64,000 nt of DNA from Ypsolopha sequella (Eukaryota; Arthropoda; Insecta; Lepidoptera; Ypsolophidae), in contig OW203987.1 in the NCBI GenBank assembly GCA_934047225.1, positions 7,343,501-7,407,500 on the forward strand. Reading direction: 5' to 3'. Each line of letters opens with the position of its first letter. Positions within the stretch are counted from its first letter, which is position 1. Positions 22,832-33,903 of the stretch are shown piece by piece. Made by a program: the position numbers and the translations under genes. Under the pieces are notes generated by a model. That model did no database searches, was not told where the DNA came from, and saw nothing but the letters and a program-made list of their open reading frames with translations.

Positions 22832-23458
22832 GCAAAGTGCGAGTCGGACTCGCGCACAAAGGGTTCCATACCATTATCTATAAAAACGTCAAAAAAAAAA
22901 CATGTCTGTTGTATGGGAGCTCCCTTAAATATTTATTTTATTATGTTTTTTAGTATTTGTTGTTATAGCGGCTATAGAAATACATCATCTGTGAAAATTT
23001 CAATTGTCTAACTATCACGGTTCATGAGATACAGCCTGTTGACAGACGGACAGACGGACAGCGGAGTCTTAGTAATAAGGTCCCGTTGGTTACCCTTTGA
23101 TACATGTTACAGGTGTTTGAGATGATGCCGGGCTCGACTGTGGAGGTACCACCATCTTACTTGGAGACCCCCTCGAAGTGGTTCGGGAGAGAGTAAGAGG
23201 ACAGCTCACAGGCAAAAAACAGGAGGCCCACCATGCCAGGGACCGATGGATGGCGGTATATCCATCCCTAATAGCCGGGCCTTATATGGGACAGACTGGT
23301 GACGGGCAGCGGCGTCACTGGTGCGAGGGTTCTGGCACCGCGGTCACCAACCCACCTGCCCAGCGTGTGTGAGTATGGGTAATTCTTCCAGGATGACCAC
23401 CGGGAGTGGCGAAGTCCTGGAAAGGCCGTCGACCCTTCGGGTACGGCACCCTAAAAAC
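22832..23458 (+). repeat. Dispersed repeat (family D), split by family A copy 3
   Basis: Starts AACCGGCAAAGTGCGAGTCG, passes through GACAGACGGACAGACGG, breaks after GATACATGTTACAG, and resumes at GACCCTTCGGGTACGGCACC then CTAAAAA. Other family D copies or pieces: 46090-46375 (minus), 47265-47475, and scraps at 12225, 15545, 26160, 26886, 40955 and 63505. Function unknown. Confidence 0.7.
23103..23427 (+). repeat. Family A repeat, copy 3
   Basis: From about GATGATGCCGGGCTCGACTG to GAGTGGCGAAGTCCTGGAAA. It splits a family D repeat, so it is younger than that copy. Confidence 0.65.
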
Positions 23459-23650
23459 GAACAAGCCGAAAACTGCGCAGAGATTGAATAAACTCCGCGG
23501 GCGAAAGGTTAGCTAATCTATAATGAATTATTTATTATAGCCTACTACAGGATGATAAGACAATATTATAAACTCTTTTACAATATATATACATAGGTAA
23601 CTATAATATTGTGGCTTTGAGTGGTATGCTTATGAATTATTATCAACATC

Positions 23651-24508
23651 CACCCATCCATAAGCCTGTGTTCGTCCGCTGCTGGATATAGGCCCCTCCA
23701 ATATTTCGCCACTCTTGGAGGTCATCCTCTTTCAGTCGCTACCTGCAACGTCCTTTAGGTCGTCGGTCCAGCGGGCACGATCTCGGCCTACGCTACGCTT
23801 TGCTGTACGGGTGGCTTCGTCGGAACAATTAGCAACTCGATTCCTGGTGGTAGAAATTTCGAACAAAAACATATTAAAATAAAGTCCTTATCAGCTCGCA
23901 CTGCAACATAGCTGTTACGTCAGTCGCTGCGGCTGACAAGTGCGAAAATAGTGTGTTTTTAATTTATTTCATCTAAAATAAAATAAATTTCCAAGAACTG
24001 AGAAAACCAAATCATTTTATATTATTTTGTCTTGAACTTTATACATTTTCATACTGTTTTGATAAAAACTGCAGCAGTTATGTTAAACTTGGAATTTTCT
24101 TACTTCACTTCTGTATATTATAATGAAATTTAGGAAAAACCACATCACGATTTTTATCATGCAGATTACTATGTATTTTTCTTTTGTTGAAAAATGCTAA
24201 AGTTACCGTATAAAATGGTTACAAAGTTACTTAGTTTAAGGTCGTTGGCGTTGGTAGAAGCCTTAAGGTTGCCTTCCTATACGCCCAGATAAATGTAAAA
24301 CTTAACTGTCAAGGTCAACTTTATATTTCTGAAAAGGTTTATGGTTTATTGAAGGAATTCGTTTTCACTCAGGTGGTTGTGGAACGGATGACTATTATTG
24401 TTTTCCTTTACCCCGGCGTTTAGGAACGCTACCTAAGTCTCCATTACAACGCCTTTTGGCCCCAACGGCCATTATGTCCGCGACAAATATGGCCAGCCCA
24501 CTGCCACT
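23651..24508 (-). pseudogene. LINE C-terminus (family C) interrupted by ~610 bp
   Basis: Minus-strand 24508-24437 encodes KWQWAGHICRGHNGRWGQ; minus-strand 23823-23651 carries the following part with frameshifts, ending in the CAGC-GTGGACGAA-type LINE tail (here CAGCAGCGGACGAACAC). Between them 23824-24436 is sequence I do not recognise, probably an insertion. Same family as 20232-20468, opposite strand. Confidence 0.6.
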
Positions 24509-24979
24509 TCAACTTACATATCTTAACACAATCATTTTTTTCTAGTAAAGCTAACTGTTTTTATATTTGGAAAAAAACAACAAAGTATGTATTTTTTTTT
24601 TAGGTAAATCGTAAAATATTTGTATTTGTAGTAAAGTTTGCAAGTTTCTGTAAACGTGGTAACACTCGAAGTTATTTATTTGTAAACTAATTTATTGTAA
24701 AACAATGCGGGCCACGTCCTCGCATGCCTCGTGCCGCGTTCTTGTTATTAGATCACTGGTTTATTTTTATTTTATTTTATTTACTTAAACATTAAAACAT
24801 TATTACATGACAGAAACCCATTTCGTAATTAATTACATCACTTACAACTATATTACAATATTACATACCTACTGACATAAAAAGTAATTAGGAACTAACA
24901 CATTATAATTATATCAAAAACTAATATATGTCAACAAAATTACATTACAATTACCTTAACTTACAATTTGATTAATAAT
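24509..24979. other. No recognised feature
   Basis: AT-rich, with a TTTTATTTTATTT run near 24762. No gene seen. Confidence 0.35.
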
Positions 24980-25410
24980 AGGTGTTTACATATTAAATTG
25001 CCGAAAATTTGATTCATGAGTTCATAATTCTTGTAATTCAATAGCTATTTTAATGATCTGTTATTCTTTTTGAAAGTTGATTTCAAGGTTATCATCTACG
25101 TATTAAATTTTGTTTTATTTTCAGTTTGATTATAAAAATTTAATCTTCAAAAACAGTCTGTCCTAAATGTCACCCATTTCCATGATAAGATTCGTAATAA
25201 TTTTTTACAGCTGACACTTTTCAAAAACTAAATTAATGCTACTGTTAGCTTAATGTTGTCTCATTCATACAGATAAGAAATTACATAATTTGGATTTGTC
25301 ATTCCTAAAAAAAACGCAAAAATGTTAGTACTGAAAATTCAGTTTCCTTCAAATTCTCTATAGAAATCGGCAATTTCATATGTAACCTAATAATATACCT
25401 AATATTCACC
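24980..25410 (-). mobile_element. TIR element (family E), copy 1
   Basis: AAATTGCCGA appears near both ends in inverted orientation. The 430 bases match 27541-27965 as reverse complement (AAATTTGAAGGAAACT-type ends and AGACAACATTAA-type interior words). Confidence 0.6.
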
Positions 25411-25619
25411 CAAAAGATTTTTATTAATAAATATTGTCGAACAAGAAACTTAAATAACATATAAATAATAATACTACTTTGTACAAAACTAACTTAAAAT
25501 GAAATAAAATATAAAAAGAAGAACAAATACAAACTTGTCTATCTCATAACGGGCTTTAAATCAGATAAAATATTTGAGCCAGATCACCGCCATCATCGGG
25601 AAGAGTACCCAATAGGCTA

Positions 25620-25685
25620 GGTCCCAGCTATGTTATGTGGTCCCAGCTATGTTATGTGGTCCCAGCTATGTTATGTGGTCCCAGC
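25620..25685. repeat. 20 bp minisatellite
   Basis: GGTCCCAGCTATGTTATGT units repeated three and a half times, apparently identical. Confidence 0.9.
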
Positions 25686-25724
25686 CCTTGGGTCTCCGGA
25701 AGCGTCGACCAACCTTTTCCTTAT

Positions 25725-25988
25725 ACAACGTGTAACAGAAAGGTGTAACCATATTTGAAGAGCTTATTCAGTCAATGGTTTAGAACAACTTTTACTATAG
25801 CACAAATTCTGTATATCAAAAAAAAAATACTCGCTTCATAGGAAAATGCAATGCCGCTCGGCCGAAATGTATGAAAGGGCAGATTTTTTTTTTTGAGATT
25901 TCAGGGTTGACTCCATAGTAAAAGTTGTTCTATACCATTGACTGAATAAGCTCTTCAAATATGGTTACACTTTTCTGTTACACGTTGT
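25725..25988. mobile_element. Long-TIR MITE (family M), copy 2
   Basis: ACAACGTGTAACAGAAAGG at the start and its reverse complement at the end, flanked by TAT and ATA. Inserted in a LINE remnant, as is copy 1. Confidence 0.8.
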
Positions 25989-26040
25989 ATAGACGTTTTG
26001 CGTCTGGTCCCCACGGACCTAATATCAATGTCAAAAATTT

Positions 26041-26551
26041 AAATAAATTTAATAACCAGAACAAGAGACACTATTTACTCTTCTTAAATCTCGAAACCAC
26101 CCCGCGGTGTTCTTCTAGTGTTTTACCCCAAGGAGGCAGGGTAATACTAAAATCATTTGGGCAAGTGCGAGTCAGACTCGCGCACAATGGGGTTCCGTAC
26201 CTCCACATAATACGGGTACAGAACCTAAATTTTTTTAATGGTAAATAACAACAATGTAGATGCCACAGCAACATTAATATAACATTAAAATAACAGAAAT
26301 ACGACGAAAGCAAGCCGTTATAATAGTAGCGCCTGGCAAACCATTCGCGGCTTCCACTCAGTATGGAACCCTGATATCTTTTCCCGCAATCTTTACGTAA
26401 TTATTTATGACCATTTTTTTTTGTTATATTGCGGAGTTAACATAACAACATTGAAAAAAATTTACTTTTTCGGGGTTTTTTGTAACGGGGGATCCTTACA
26501 ATTTTTTTTTATTATTACTTGTTATTATAGAAGCCATCCATCCAACATCTA
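26041..26551. other. Unassigned with a family D scrap
   Basis: GCAAGTGCGAGTCAGACTCG at 26160 is the start of a family D repeat that soon diverges. The rest is unrecognised. Confidence 0.4.
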
Positions 26552-26885
26552 TCCATCAGCCTAGTTCGTCCACTGCTGGACATAAGCATTTCCAGGACTT
26601 TGCCACTCCCGGCGGTCATCCTACTCAGACACACTGGGCAAGCGGGTTGGTGGGCGCGGTGCCGGAACCCTCGCACCAGTAACGCCGCTGCCCGTCACCA
26701 GTCTGTTTCATATAGAGCCCGGCTATTAGGGATGGATATACCGCCATCCATCGGTCCCAGGCATGATGAGCCTCCTGTTTTTTTTGCCTGTGAGCTGTCC
26801 TCTTACTCTTCCCCGAATTACTTCGAGGGTGTCTCCAAGTAAGATGGTGGTACCTCAACAGTCGAGCCCGCCATCAGCTCTACCA
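26552..26885 (-). repeat. Family A repeat, copy 4
   Basis: Reverse complement of the family: begins (plus strand) ATCAGCCTAGTTCGTCCACT and ends near GTCGAGCCCGCCATCAGCTC. A family D scrap (GTGACAGACGGACAGACAG) follows at 26915. Confidence 0.65.
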
Positions 26886-26989
26886 CCTGTAACGGATGCA
26901 GCTATATAGACCTCTGTGACAGACGGACAGACAGACAGACAGACAAACAGCGGAGGCTTAGTAATAGGGTCCCGTTTGGCACAATTTAT

Positions 26990-27540
26990 ATGGTACGTAA
27001 GATTGTTCTGGATTATTACAGGAATTTTATGATGGGCTTTGTCGGTCAAAGACAATTATACTCAATCATAAGATGCGTGCGTCGCATTCTGTGGAGAACT
27101 TAAGATACGATCTGTACGTATCATAGAATAGACATATTACTGCTTGTTGTCGTAGACAAAGATTTCAAAAGTAAAGATAAGCCCTTACCGTACTATGACA
27201 GCACCAAAATGTTTCCACCTTTAAATGGGTGACGCTCACACGTTTGGAATCAGTGCTCATCTGAACACAGTGATAGTTGGACGCCTTAAGTGCACTTAAA
27301 GTTAATCATTTTAACAACTTTAGTAGTCTGATAAGTTTGCTGACCGTAAGTAGACAGATTGCGCACTCATAAGTGTGCGCGCGTCGGTATTATGTTAACG
27401 CACGCATTCAAAAACAATGCAATAGATTTTAGGTGCCAGGGCTCATCTAAACTTTTGAAATCTTTGGTCGTAGACACTTAAAATGTAGCTCTATATAACT
27501 GACAGACAGTCAACAAGACCAATTATAAGTAAATAAATAT
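26990..27540. other. No recognised feature
   Basis: No coding frame or inverted repeat identified. Confidence 0.35.
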
Positions 27541-27965
27541 AATAGGTATTTACATGTGAAATTGCCGTTTTCTATCCAGAATTTGAAGGAAACTCAATTT
27601 TCAGTACTAACATTTTTGGATTTTTTTTATGAATGACAAATCCAAATTATGTATTTTTTGTGTATGAATGAGACAACATTAATCTAACAGCAACATTAAT
27701 GAAATTTTTGAAAAGTTTCAGCTGTAATTAATTATTACGAATCTTATCATGGAAATGGATAGCATTTAGGACGAACTGTTTTTGAAAATTTATTTTGGTT
27801 ATCAAACTGATAATAAAAAAAAATTGTACATAAATGTGCAATTTTTTTTTATTATCAGTTTGATAACCAAAACTTGAAATCTACTTTCAAACAAAAAACA
27901 AATAATGGAAATAGGCTATTGAATTACAGGAATTATGAACTCATGAATCTGTAAGAAAATTTCAT
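27541..27965 (+). mobile_element. TIR element (family E), copy 2
   Basis: Inverted relative to copy 1 at 24980. It contains a tight hairpin at 27797-27886 (GGTTATCAAACTGATAATAA and its reverse complement around a short loop), absent from copy 1, which may be a further small insertion. Confidence 0.6.
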
Positions 27966-28081
27966 GAATGCCCGATGGGGTGTCAGAGGTATTCCCAAAT
28001 GTGAACTGTGAAATGCAAGTCACACCCGCGTTTCACTGACCATTATTACGTACCCAACGTGATGGGTGGTGGAAGTGGCGT

Positions 28082-28305
28082 GTATAGAACTTTTTTCCAG
28101 AAAAGCAATCAGAAGGTCAAGTTTGACAATAAAAAAAATTATGAAAAAATTTTAATAACACTATGAAAATGTTCACTCTAGGGTAGGCAGTGCCTACCCT
28201 GGCGCTAAAAAACTTTTTTTTTCAAAGTGTTATTTAAACTTTTTCATATTTTTTTATTCTCAAACTTGACTTTCTGATTGCTTTTCCGGAAAAAAATTCT
28301 ATAAT
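28082..28305. mobile_element. Foldback with a perfect central stem
   Basis: Outer arms AAAAGCAATCAGAAGGTCAA and TTGACTTTCTGATTGCTTTT pair; the centre is AGGGTAGGCAGTGCCTACCC, a stem of ten base pairs. Arms about 90 bases each. Confidence 0.75.
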
Positions 28306-28485
28306 AATAGTTTATTTAAATCAAATTATCATATTACAGTGATTGATTGTACATGATTACTTAAAAACAAGTTACATAAAACAAGTTGCCAGTAAGTACG
28401 TCTGTGCCCGAACTAGGTGCTAGAGTACTCTAGACCGGTGTTTCAGGCAGCAGCGCTCTTCCAATATTTACAATCTTATGATAGT

Positions 28486-28762
28486 TTTATTGAGTGAGAC
28501 AAGTAAAATTATATAGTGTAAAATAAAATAAACTAAAGTAAATATGTGAAGGGTGTTCCTCTCTGTGTGTGTGTATGCACGCCACTAGGTGGTGGTGAGC
28601 TCTATCGGCCTTCTTCGGGGACAAATACACCTTTTTAGGGCATGCAGGTTTCCTCACGATGTTTTCCTTCACCGTTCAGCAAGTGGTAACCGACCGGGAA
28701 TCGAACCTGGATGTCAAAATTGAGGGGCCAGCGTTCTACCGCTAACATACCGCCGCTGTTAA
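28486..28762 (-). repeat. tRNA-derived SINE
   Basis: On the minus strand the first 80 bases look like a tRNA: an A-box-like TTAGCGGTAGAACGCTGG and a B box GGTTCGATTCC (28707-28697), the two internal RNA polymerase III promoter elements. They are followed by a tRNA-unrelated body with ACATCGTGAGGAAACCTGCA, a phrase common in lepidopteran SINEs. It is not a functional tRNA gene: the anticodon arm and acceptor pairing are not intact. Confidence 0.7.
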
Positions 28763-28799
28763 AAAAGGTAGCTTGAATTCCAAATGACCATCAGCTTCT

Positions 28800-29062
28800 A
28801 CAATGTGTAACAGAAAGGTGTAACCATATTTGAAGAGCTTATTCAGTCAATGGTATAGAACAACTTTTACTATAGAGCCAACCCTGAAATCTAAAAAAAA
28901 AATCTGCCTTTCCATACATTTCGGCCGAGCGGCATTGCATTTTTCTATGAAACAGTCGATTTTTTTTCGATATACAGGGTTTGTTCCCATAGTAAAAGTT
29001 GTTCTATACCATTGACTGAATAAGCTCTTCAAATATGGTTACACCTTTCTGTTACACATTGT
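28800..29062. mobile_element. Long-TIR MITE (family M), copy 3
   Basis: ACAATGTGTAACAGAAAGG start and matching inverted end. It is so palindromic that both strands contain an open frame starting with the same residues, an artefact of the inverted repeat. Confidence 0.8.
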
Positions 29063-29074
29063 ATATGAAGGGTA

Positions 29075-29351
29075 CAGGGAAAGAACAAGGAATGTCACAT
29101 CGTAAGGAAGGGCTAGAATAAATGTATAAATAACTTTAATAGATCTTTTATTTTCGGGCTAAAATAAATGTGGAGATAATTTTGAATATATTTTTTTTTC
29201 ACTTGGTAAAAAAAAGATTGTATGTTCATTTTCGCTAAACTCTGGTTTAAGATGTTACTTTGCCTTTTAAAAAAGGAAAAAAAAAATTTTTTTTGTTTAC
29301 ACATTTATTTTAGCCCTTCCTTACGATGAGACATTCCTTGTTCTTTCCCTG
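29075..29351. mobile_element. 277 bp MITE, TA target site
   Basis: CAGGGAAAGAACAAGGAATG at the left and its reverse complement at the right, with TA outside each end. The TIR extends about 50 bases (to AATAAATGT). Tc1/mariner-like by TA and CAGGG start. Confidence 0.75.
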
Positions 29352-29353
29352 TA

Positions 29354-29597
29354 CTTTTCATTCTTTATTGTACACAGATACATTACATAGAATTATTTAC
29401 AATTTAAATACATGTACAGAGGCGAGCTTATCTCTGAAAAGAGATTTTTTCCAGCAAACCATAGTGGGGAGAGGACACTATAATAATAAAAATAAGTAAT
29501 CATACATACGTGTACTACAAATAAAGACATATTAACATACAAATAAAATAATAATATTTAAAAATATACTTCTATAAATAAATACTAATATAAATAA
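29354..29597 (-). repeat. 3' UTR of the older LINE (interrupted host of the nested LINE)
   Basis: On the minus strand this carries TCAGAGATAAGCTCGCC and ends TGTACAATAAAGAATG. The LINE copy at 49437-49830 has a closely similar word (TTAGAGATAAGCTCGCC) downstream of its coding end. It belongs with the coding remnant at 33004-33410, from which it is separated by the nested LINE. Confidence 0.6.
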
Positions 29598-32500
29598 ATA
29601 GAATAGAATAGAATAGAATAGAAAATCGTTTATTTACAGTCACAATCACACACAACACAGAAAAAGAAGACAAGACATGAAGAAAATTTCAAAATTTCAA
29701 TCAACAAATAAAAAATGAAAACATAACACTAAGTAACACTTACAATTATCACACATTGAAACAGAACAAAAACAGTACATGTACTTAATCTACCTTAAAC
29801 GCGAGTCGCATGAGATCGTGACGGCAAAAAGGTTCTGACTCAGCATAGTTTTGCAGACGGATCTGCAACGCTGGTTATTCTGCCAGAACCAGCCGCGGTG
29901 AATGAGACCACGCTGATTACTCTAAGTAGCAAAGCTTAGATAAAATAAATAAAACAAATAATTTTAAAATAAAAGAATGTAGTGTAGGTAGGTGACATAT
30001 ATATAGAAAAATATATACTATAACAACATTAATACTGATGTAATAAACATAATATGCAATAAATGAGAAGAAATATAGAATGAAGAATGGAAAGCTGCCT
30101 GAATGCACGTGGGAATCAAGTTGCAGTCGCTGTTTCGATTTTTTTTTGTGTGGCCAGCAAATGGGAACGATATTTTTGTTTAAAACTTTTCTGATTTTTT
30201 AACTCTCGGAAAGGTGGCGGTATATTGTTCCAACATTTGGAGGCCATATATTTGAAGCTGCCCCGAAACGCAGCTGAACAGTGTGAAGGAATCGAAAGCG
30301 GCTGCACACAGGCCCTCAACGATCGTGCACGTGCACTGTCTTTCCATGTTAAATGTTCGTGTAAATATGTAGGTTTCTTATATTTAACGATACCAAATAG
30401 CAAATATGACAGGTGGAGGCTAATTCTGCTATCCATCTTAAGGATGTCAGCCTTGTTGAGATAAGGGGTTACGTGAGACCGGGGCGGGATAATATAGCAA
30501 AATCGTGCACAAGCATTTTGGATCCGTTGCAGAAGCCGATGTGATTTTTTGAAAAGACAGGGTCCATAGACACAGATGCAATAATTAAGTTTGGATAAAA
30601 TAAGTGCTTCACACAATTTCAAGCGCATATCCACACTCAAATACTGTCGGATATTATAGAGCACCTTAAGTCTATAGAAGCAGCTGCGCACTAGTTCATT
30701 TACATGGGCTTCGAAACGGAGGTGTTCGTCCATTTGAATACCTAAATTTCTAGCTACATGAACCCTTTCTATTGATACCCCATCTATTACAATTTGCGGG
30801 CAACCATTCGCGATCCTTTGAATCTGGTTTTTAGTACCAAGAATCATATATTTGGACTTCATTGGATTCAAGACAAGACCACTTCTAGATGCCCATTGAA
30901 AGACCTTATTTAGGTCGTCATTAATCTGCTTAACCGATTGATTTACATCTTGGTGGTCTACAGATAAATATATTTGCAGATCATCCGCATATATATGATA
31001 CCTACAATTAGTTATACATTTTACAATGTCAGCACAATATATTATAAACAATAAAGGGCCCAGAATAGACCCCTGGGGCACTCCTCTATTCACCAGGACA
31101 TTTTCTGATAGAATTGATCGTCCGTCTGGTCTGCGTATCCTAACTTGTTGGGATCTATCCTTAAGATAACTATCAAACCAACGTAATGTCTCCATGTCAA
31201 ATCCATAGTATGAAAGCTTAGAAATTAAAAGAGAAGTACTAATACAGTCGAATGCCCTAGAAAAATCTAACAGTACAAGAATTGTACCAAAACCTGCATC
31301 TTGTGACACCAGTATATTGTTGACGACATCCAGTAGGGCTGTGGTAGTACTATGCCCTCGCCTGAAACCTGACTGGTAAGAAGGTAAGATATGATTATCT
31401 TCACAGTAAGAGACTACTTGATTGTAGACCACTTTCTCCAGAATTTTGGAAGAGCATGGTAGTACACTCACAGGCCTGAGTTGGTCGATGTCAACGGGAT
31501 CATTACATTTCGGGATTGGGTTAATAATAGCATGCTTCCAGGTATGTGGAAATGTACAGGACGTTATTGACTTGTTTATGATTTCCGTAATTATAGATAA
31601 AGTATGTGGCAATGTCAAAATCAGCATGTCAAGGTTAATTTCGTCAAATCCCGGAGCGTTCGTTTTAATTGACATGATAACTTTCGCCACAGATTCCTCA
31701 TCAACTGTTTTCAACCCAAAAGAGGAGCTGCAATGGCGGCTTAGTTCATATTGAGTCAAATCAGATAAGGTGATGACATTTGTTCCTGGTACACGGTGAA
31801 AATGCTTGGCTATTTTGTCTGGGTCATCAAAGTGAGACGGTAGGCAAGAGGAGTTTTTAAAACTAGGCAGAATAGATTTTTTTAGTGTACCCCATAGACG
31901 CTTTGAGTTGTTGCATTGATTTACCTGAAGTTCGAAAAACGCTTTCTTCTCATGATGCATGGCCACGGTAACTAAATGTTTTAAGGATTTGTATTTTATT
32001 TTATTACTGTCGGTTTTACAATGTCGATAACAAATATGTGCTTTATTTCTAAGCCTTATCATGTATCGCACATTGCTAGTGAGCCATGGCTTTGGTTTAT
32101 CTCGAACATTAATGGTTTTATAAGGTGCATGCTTGTCAAATAGTTTTATTATATTATCATTAAACGTCGAAACCATTTCGTCCACAGAACTCAACGTAGG
32201 TATCAAATTCCAATTAATTAAATGAAGATCCTGATTAAAATTGTCAATGCAAATACTCTTAATGGGTCGGAAAGTAACTTGACTACTTAGCAACTTTTTT
32301 TTCTTAATATTTAATGTCGATGACACTATCGCATGCGCTCCAAGAGTGGGGATATAATCTACACTAACATCTATGGTGCGGGCATCAGTGCAAAAAAGGT
32401 CTATCGATGATTCACTGTCCTGTGTAAAATGTGTCGGCTCCGTGACAACATTTTCAAGTGAAAAACAACTCAAAAATTGGTATAGACGTACTGTCATGCG

Positions 32501-33003
32501 ATTATTATTATTAAGTACATTTATGTTGAAATCACCCACAAGTATAGTCCTGTCATACCCCGAGAAAGAGGCTAGCGATTCTGTCAAAGCGTCTAGAAAA
32601 TCATCCACTGTCACCCATGCCGGACGATAAGCGGTGCCGATTAAAAGGCGCGTATTGTTTACATTCACCGACAACCACATTTGCTCAACGCTCTTGGCTG
32701 CGATTGGATGTGGACACGTCCTCGCGACTATACCGCGCCGCACATAATAACCCACTCCACCACCGCGGTCGCGCGTACCAGTGGGCCTCGGCACGTGACG
32801 TAAGCGATAGCCCGGCAACGATGGCGCTCGCCCTTCCTCGCCAGCCCTTAGCCACGTCTCGTTGATGGCAAGTATGTCCGGTGATATTCTGTCTATCGCA
32901 GCAATGAGTTCATCGTGCCTAGTACCGAGTGAGCCTGCATTGAAGAGACTAATTTTTAAATTTTTATCTTTGGTCATACAATACATACAATAACTTATCA
33001 ACT
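29598..33003 (-). mobile_element. Non-LTR retrotransposon (CR1/Jockey group), ORF2 intact
   Basis: Minus-strand LINE comprising the ORF at 30116-32986, about 500 bases of 3' UTR and a (TTCTA)n tail of about five units at 29598-29622. There is no ORF1 upstream: sequence at 33004 and beyond belongs to an older LINE, so the copy is 5'-truncated just before ORF2 or the family has one ORF. I could not identify a target duplication. Confidence 0.8.
30116..32986 (-). CDS. LINE endonuclease/reverse transcriptase (ORF2)
   Basis: About 956 residues without a break. It would nick the target DNA and copy its own RNA from the nick. Numbering from a Leu codon at 33001 as residue 1: an APE-type endonuclease with Asn21, Glu48 (NETW), Asp157/Asn159 (GDFNIN), Asp201 and His223 (GAH). 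The RT domain follows with Asp579 (LLDFSRAFD), RGVPQGSILGPLLF (639-652) and YADD (671-674). The C-terminal 200 residues contain SKYMILG and a Cys/His-poor tail. The open frame extends to 33001 but the first ATGs are at 32986 and 32977; I take 32986, and 32977 is equally plausible. CR1/Jockey group is inferred from motif style. Confidence 0.9.
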   Translation of the reverse strand: MYCMTKDKNLKISLFNAGSLGTRHDELIAAIDRISPDILAINETWLRAGEEGRAPSLPGYRLRHVPRPTGTRDRGGGVGYYVRRGIVARTCPHPIAAKSVEQMWLSVNVNNTRLLIGTAYRPAWVTVDDFLDALTESLASFSGYDRTILVGDFNINVLNNNNRMTVRLYQFLSCFSLENVVTEPTHFTQDSESSIDLFCTDARTIDVSVDYIPTLGAHAIVSSTLNIKKKKLLSSQVTFRPIKSICIDNFNQDLHLINWNLIPTLSSVDEMVSTFNDNIIKLFDKHAPYKTINVRDKPKPWLTSNVRYMIRLRNKAHICYRHCKTDSNKIKYKSLKHLVTVAMHHEKKAFFELQVNQCNNSKRLWGTLKKSILPSFKNSSCLPSHFDDPDKIAKHFHRVPGTNVITLSDLTQYELSRHCSSSFGLKTVDEESVAKVIMSIKTNAPGFDEINLDMLILTLPHTLSIITEIINKSITSCTFPHTWKHAIINPIPKCNDPVDIDQLRPVSVLPCSSKILEKVVYNQVVSYCEDNHILPSYQSGFRRGHSTTTALLDVVNNILVSQDAGFGTILVLLDFSRAFDCISTSLLISKLSYYGFDMETLRWFDSYLKDRSQQVRIRRPDGRSILSENVLVNRGVPQGSILGPLLFIIYCADIVKCITNCRYHIYADDLQIYLSVDHQDVNQSVKQINDDLNKVFQWASRSGLVLNPMKSKYMILGTKNQIQRIANGCPQIVIDGVSIERVHVARNLGIQMDEHLRFEAHVNELVRSCFYRLKVLYNIRQYLSVDMRLKLCEALILSKLNYCICVYGPCLFKKSHRLLQRIQNACARFCYIIPPRSHVTPYLNKADILKMDSRISLHLSYLLFGIVKYKKPTYLHEHLTWKDSARARSLRACVQPLSIPSHCSAAFRGSFKYMASKCWNNIPPPFRELKNQKSFKQKYRSHLLATQKKIETATAT

Positions 33004-33410
33004 TTAAGACAGAGAGCGGTAGTGCTCTTTTAGCTTTAACTTAAAACGACTAATAGTGGGACAGTTACGAATACCATGCGGCAATGAATTCCAGAGTTCA
33101 ATAGCTCTAATATTAAATGAGTTACCATAAGCAGAGAATATAAAGTATTACTACCTTAAGCTCCAGAGTTGTGTTCGGGAGTTTTTAATAAGGAAAAAGT
33201 ATTTTAACGTAAAGGTTTATCTCGAGGATATAATAATTTAAAACGCTCACGTAGATACAAAGGTGAAAGGGGGTTTTTAATAATATTGAAAAGATGAGAG
33301 AGAAAATGAAAATTCTGAGGAAGACTCCATTCCATACACTCCGAGGAAGCAGCCATTTTAATTCTGAGCGGAAGTGAGGCACGTGATCATATTTGAAGAA
33401 GACCATAAAT
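33004..33410 (-). pseudogene. Older LINE RT C-terminus, host of the nested LINE
   Basis: Minus-strand frame reads KYDHVPHFRSELKW near the start, then SHLFNIIKNPLSPLYLRERF, and NIRAIELWNSLPHGIR, ending KLKEHYRSLS and a stop at 33006-33004. At least two internal stops and a frameshift. The same ending (ELWN/QLWNALPHSIRD, LKEHYLS) occurs at 49437-49541. Its 3' UTR lies beyond the inserted LINE at 29354-29597. Confidence 0.7.
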
Positions 33411-33903
33411 GAACCGTCATTTCATATGAAATACGTCAACAGATAATATTCCTACACATACCACAAATTATTTTTATTGTTGACTATGATGAGTTGATGA
33501 CCAGTCAGTTCAGACCAGTCTAACCCGACAATCGCAAGTACAAATTGCATTTTTACTGTTCTCCGCTTTTGTTTCGCAAAGATTACTCACCTTATTATAC
33601 TACGCTATACTATCCTATACTATACTTTACTCGACATTATTTACTTATAGATAGATACACCTACCTAGTTACGTTTGTGTGTATTCCATTATTTTACGAA
33701 TTTGTAGCAAAGCATTTTGATATTTTAAGGCGTTATCAATATTTATTTAGACTACCTGTATATCTAATTTTGTATATTCTTGCATAAGACGGGAATGACG
33801 GTGTACCTAAAAACCCTTACAGGTTTCTGATACACCTTATTATTGTAAAATATATATTTCTTTTCAATTATCAAATAAATAAAATAAATAAATAAAAAAT
33901 AAA
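33411..33903. other. No gene; partial tandem unit
   Basis: 33535-33610 carries a diverged extra copy of the tandem unit described next; 33830-33900 is AT-rich with AATAAA repeats like a retroelement tail. Confidence 0.4.

Larger units (their letters stand above)
25560..26040 (-). pseudogene. LINE C-terminal remnant (family B) split by a MITE
   Basis: Minus-strand coding near 26030-25990 encodes GPWGPDAKRL; across the MITE it continues near 25715-25690 as VDASGDPRAGT, in another frame. These are the family B C-terminal motifs also seen at 13726. The 20 bp unit CCAGCTATGTTATGTGGTCC is repeated about 3.5 times at 25620-25685 within it. Confidence 0.6.

Noticed and set aside
28681..28762. Possible tRNA gene
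   Set aside because: B box is good but acceptor and anticodon arms do not pair, and a SINE body follows directly.
28830..29032. Two mirror-image 61-codon frames
   Set aside because: Product of the palindromic MITE; both strands give the same start.
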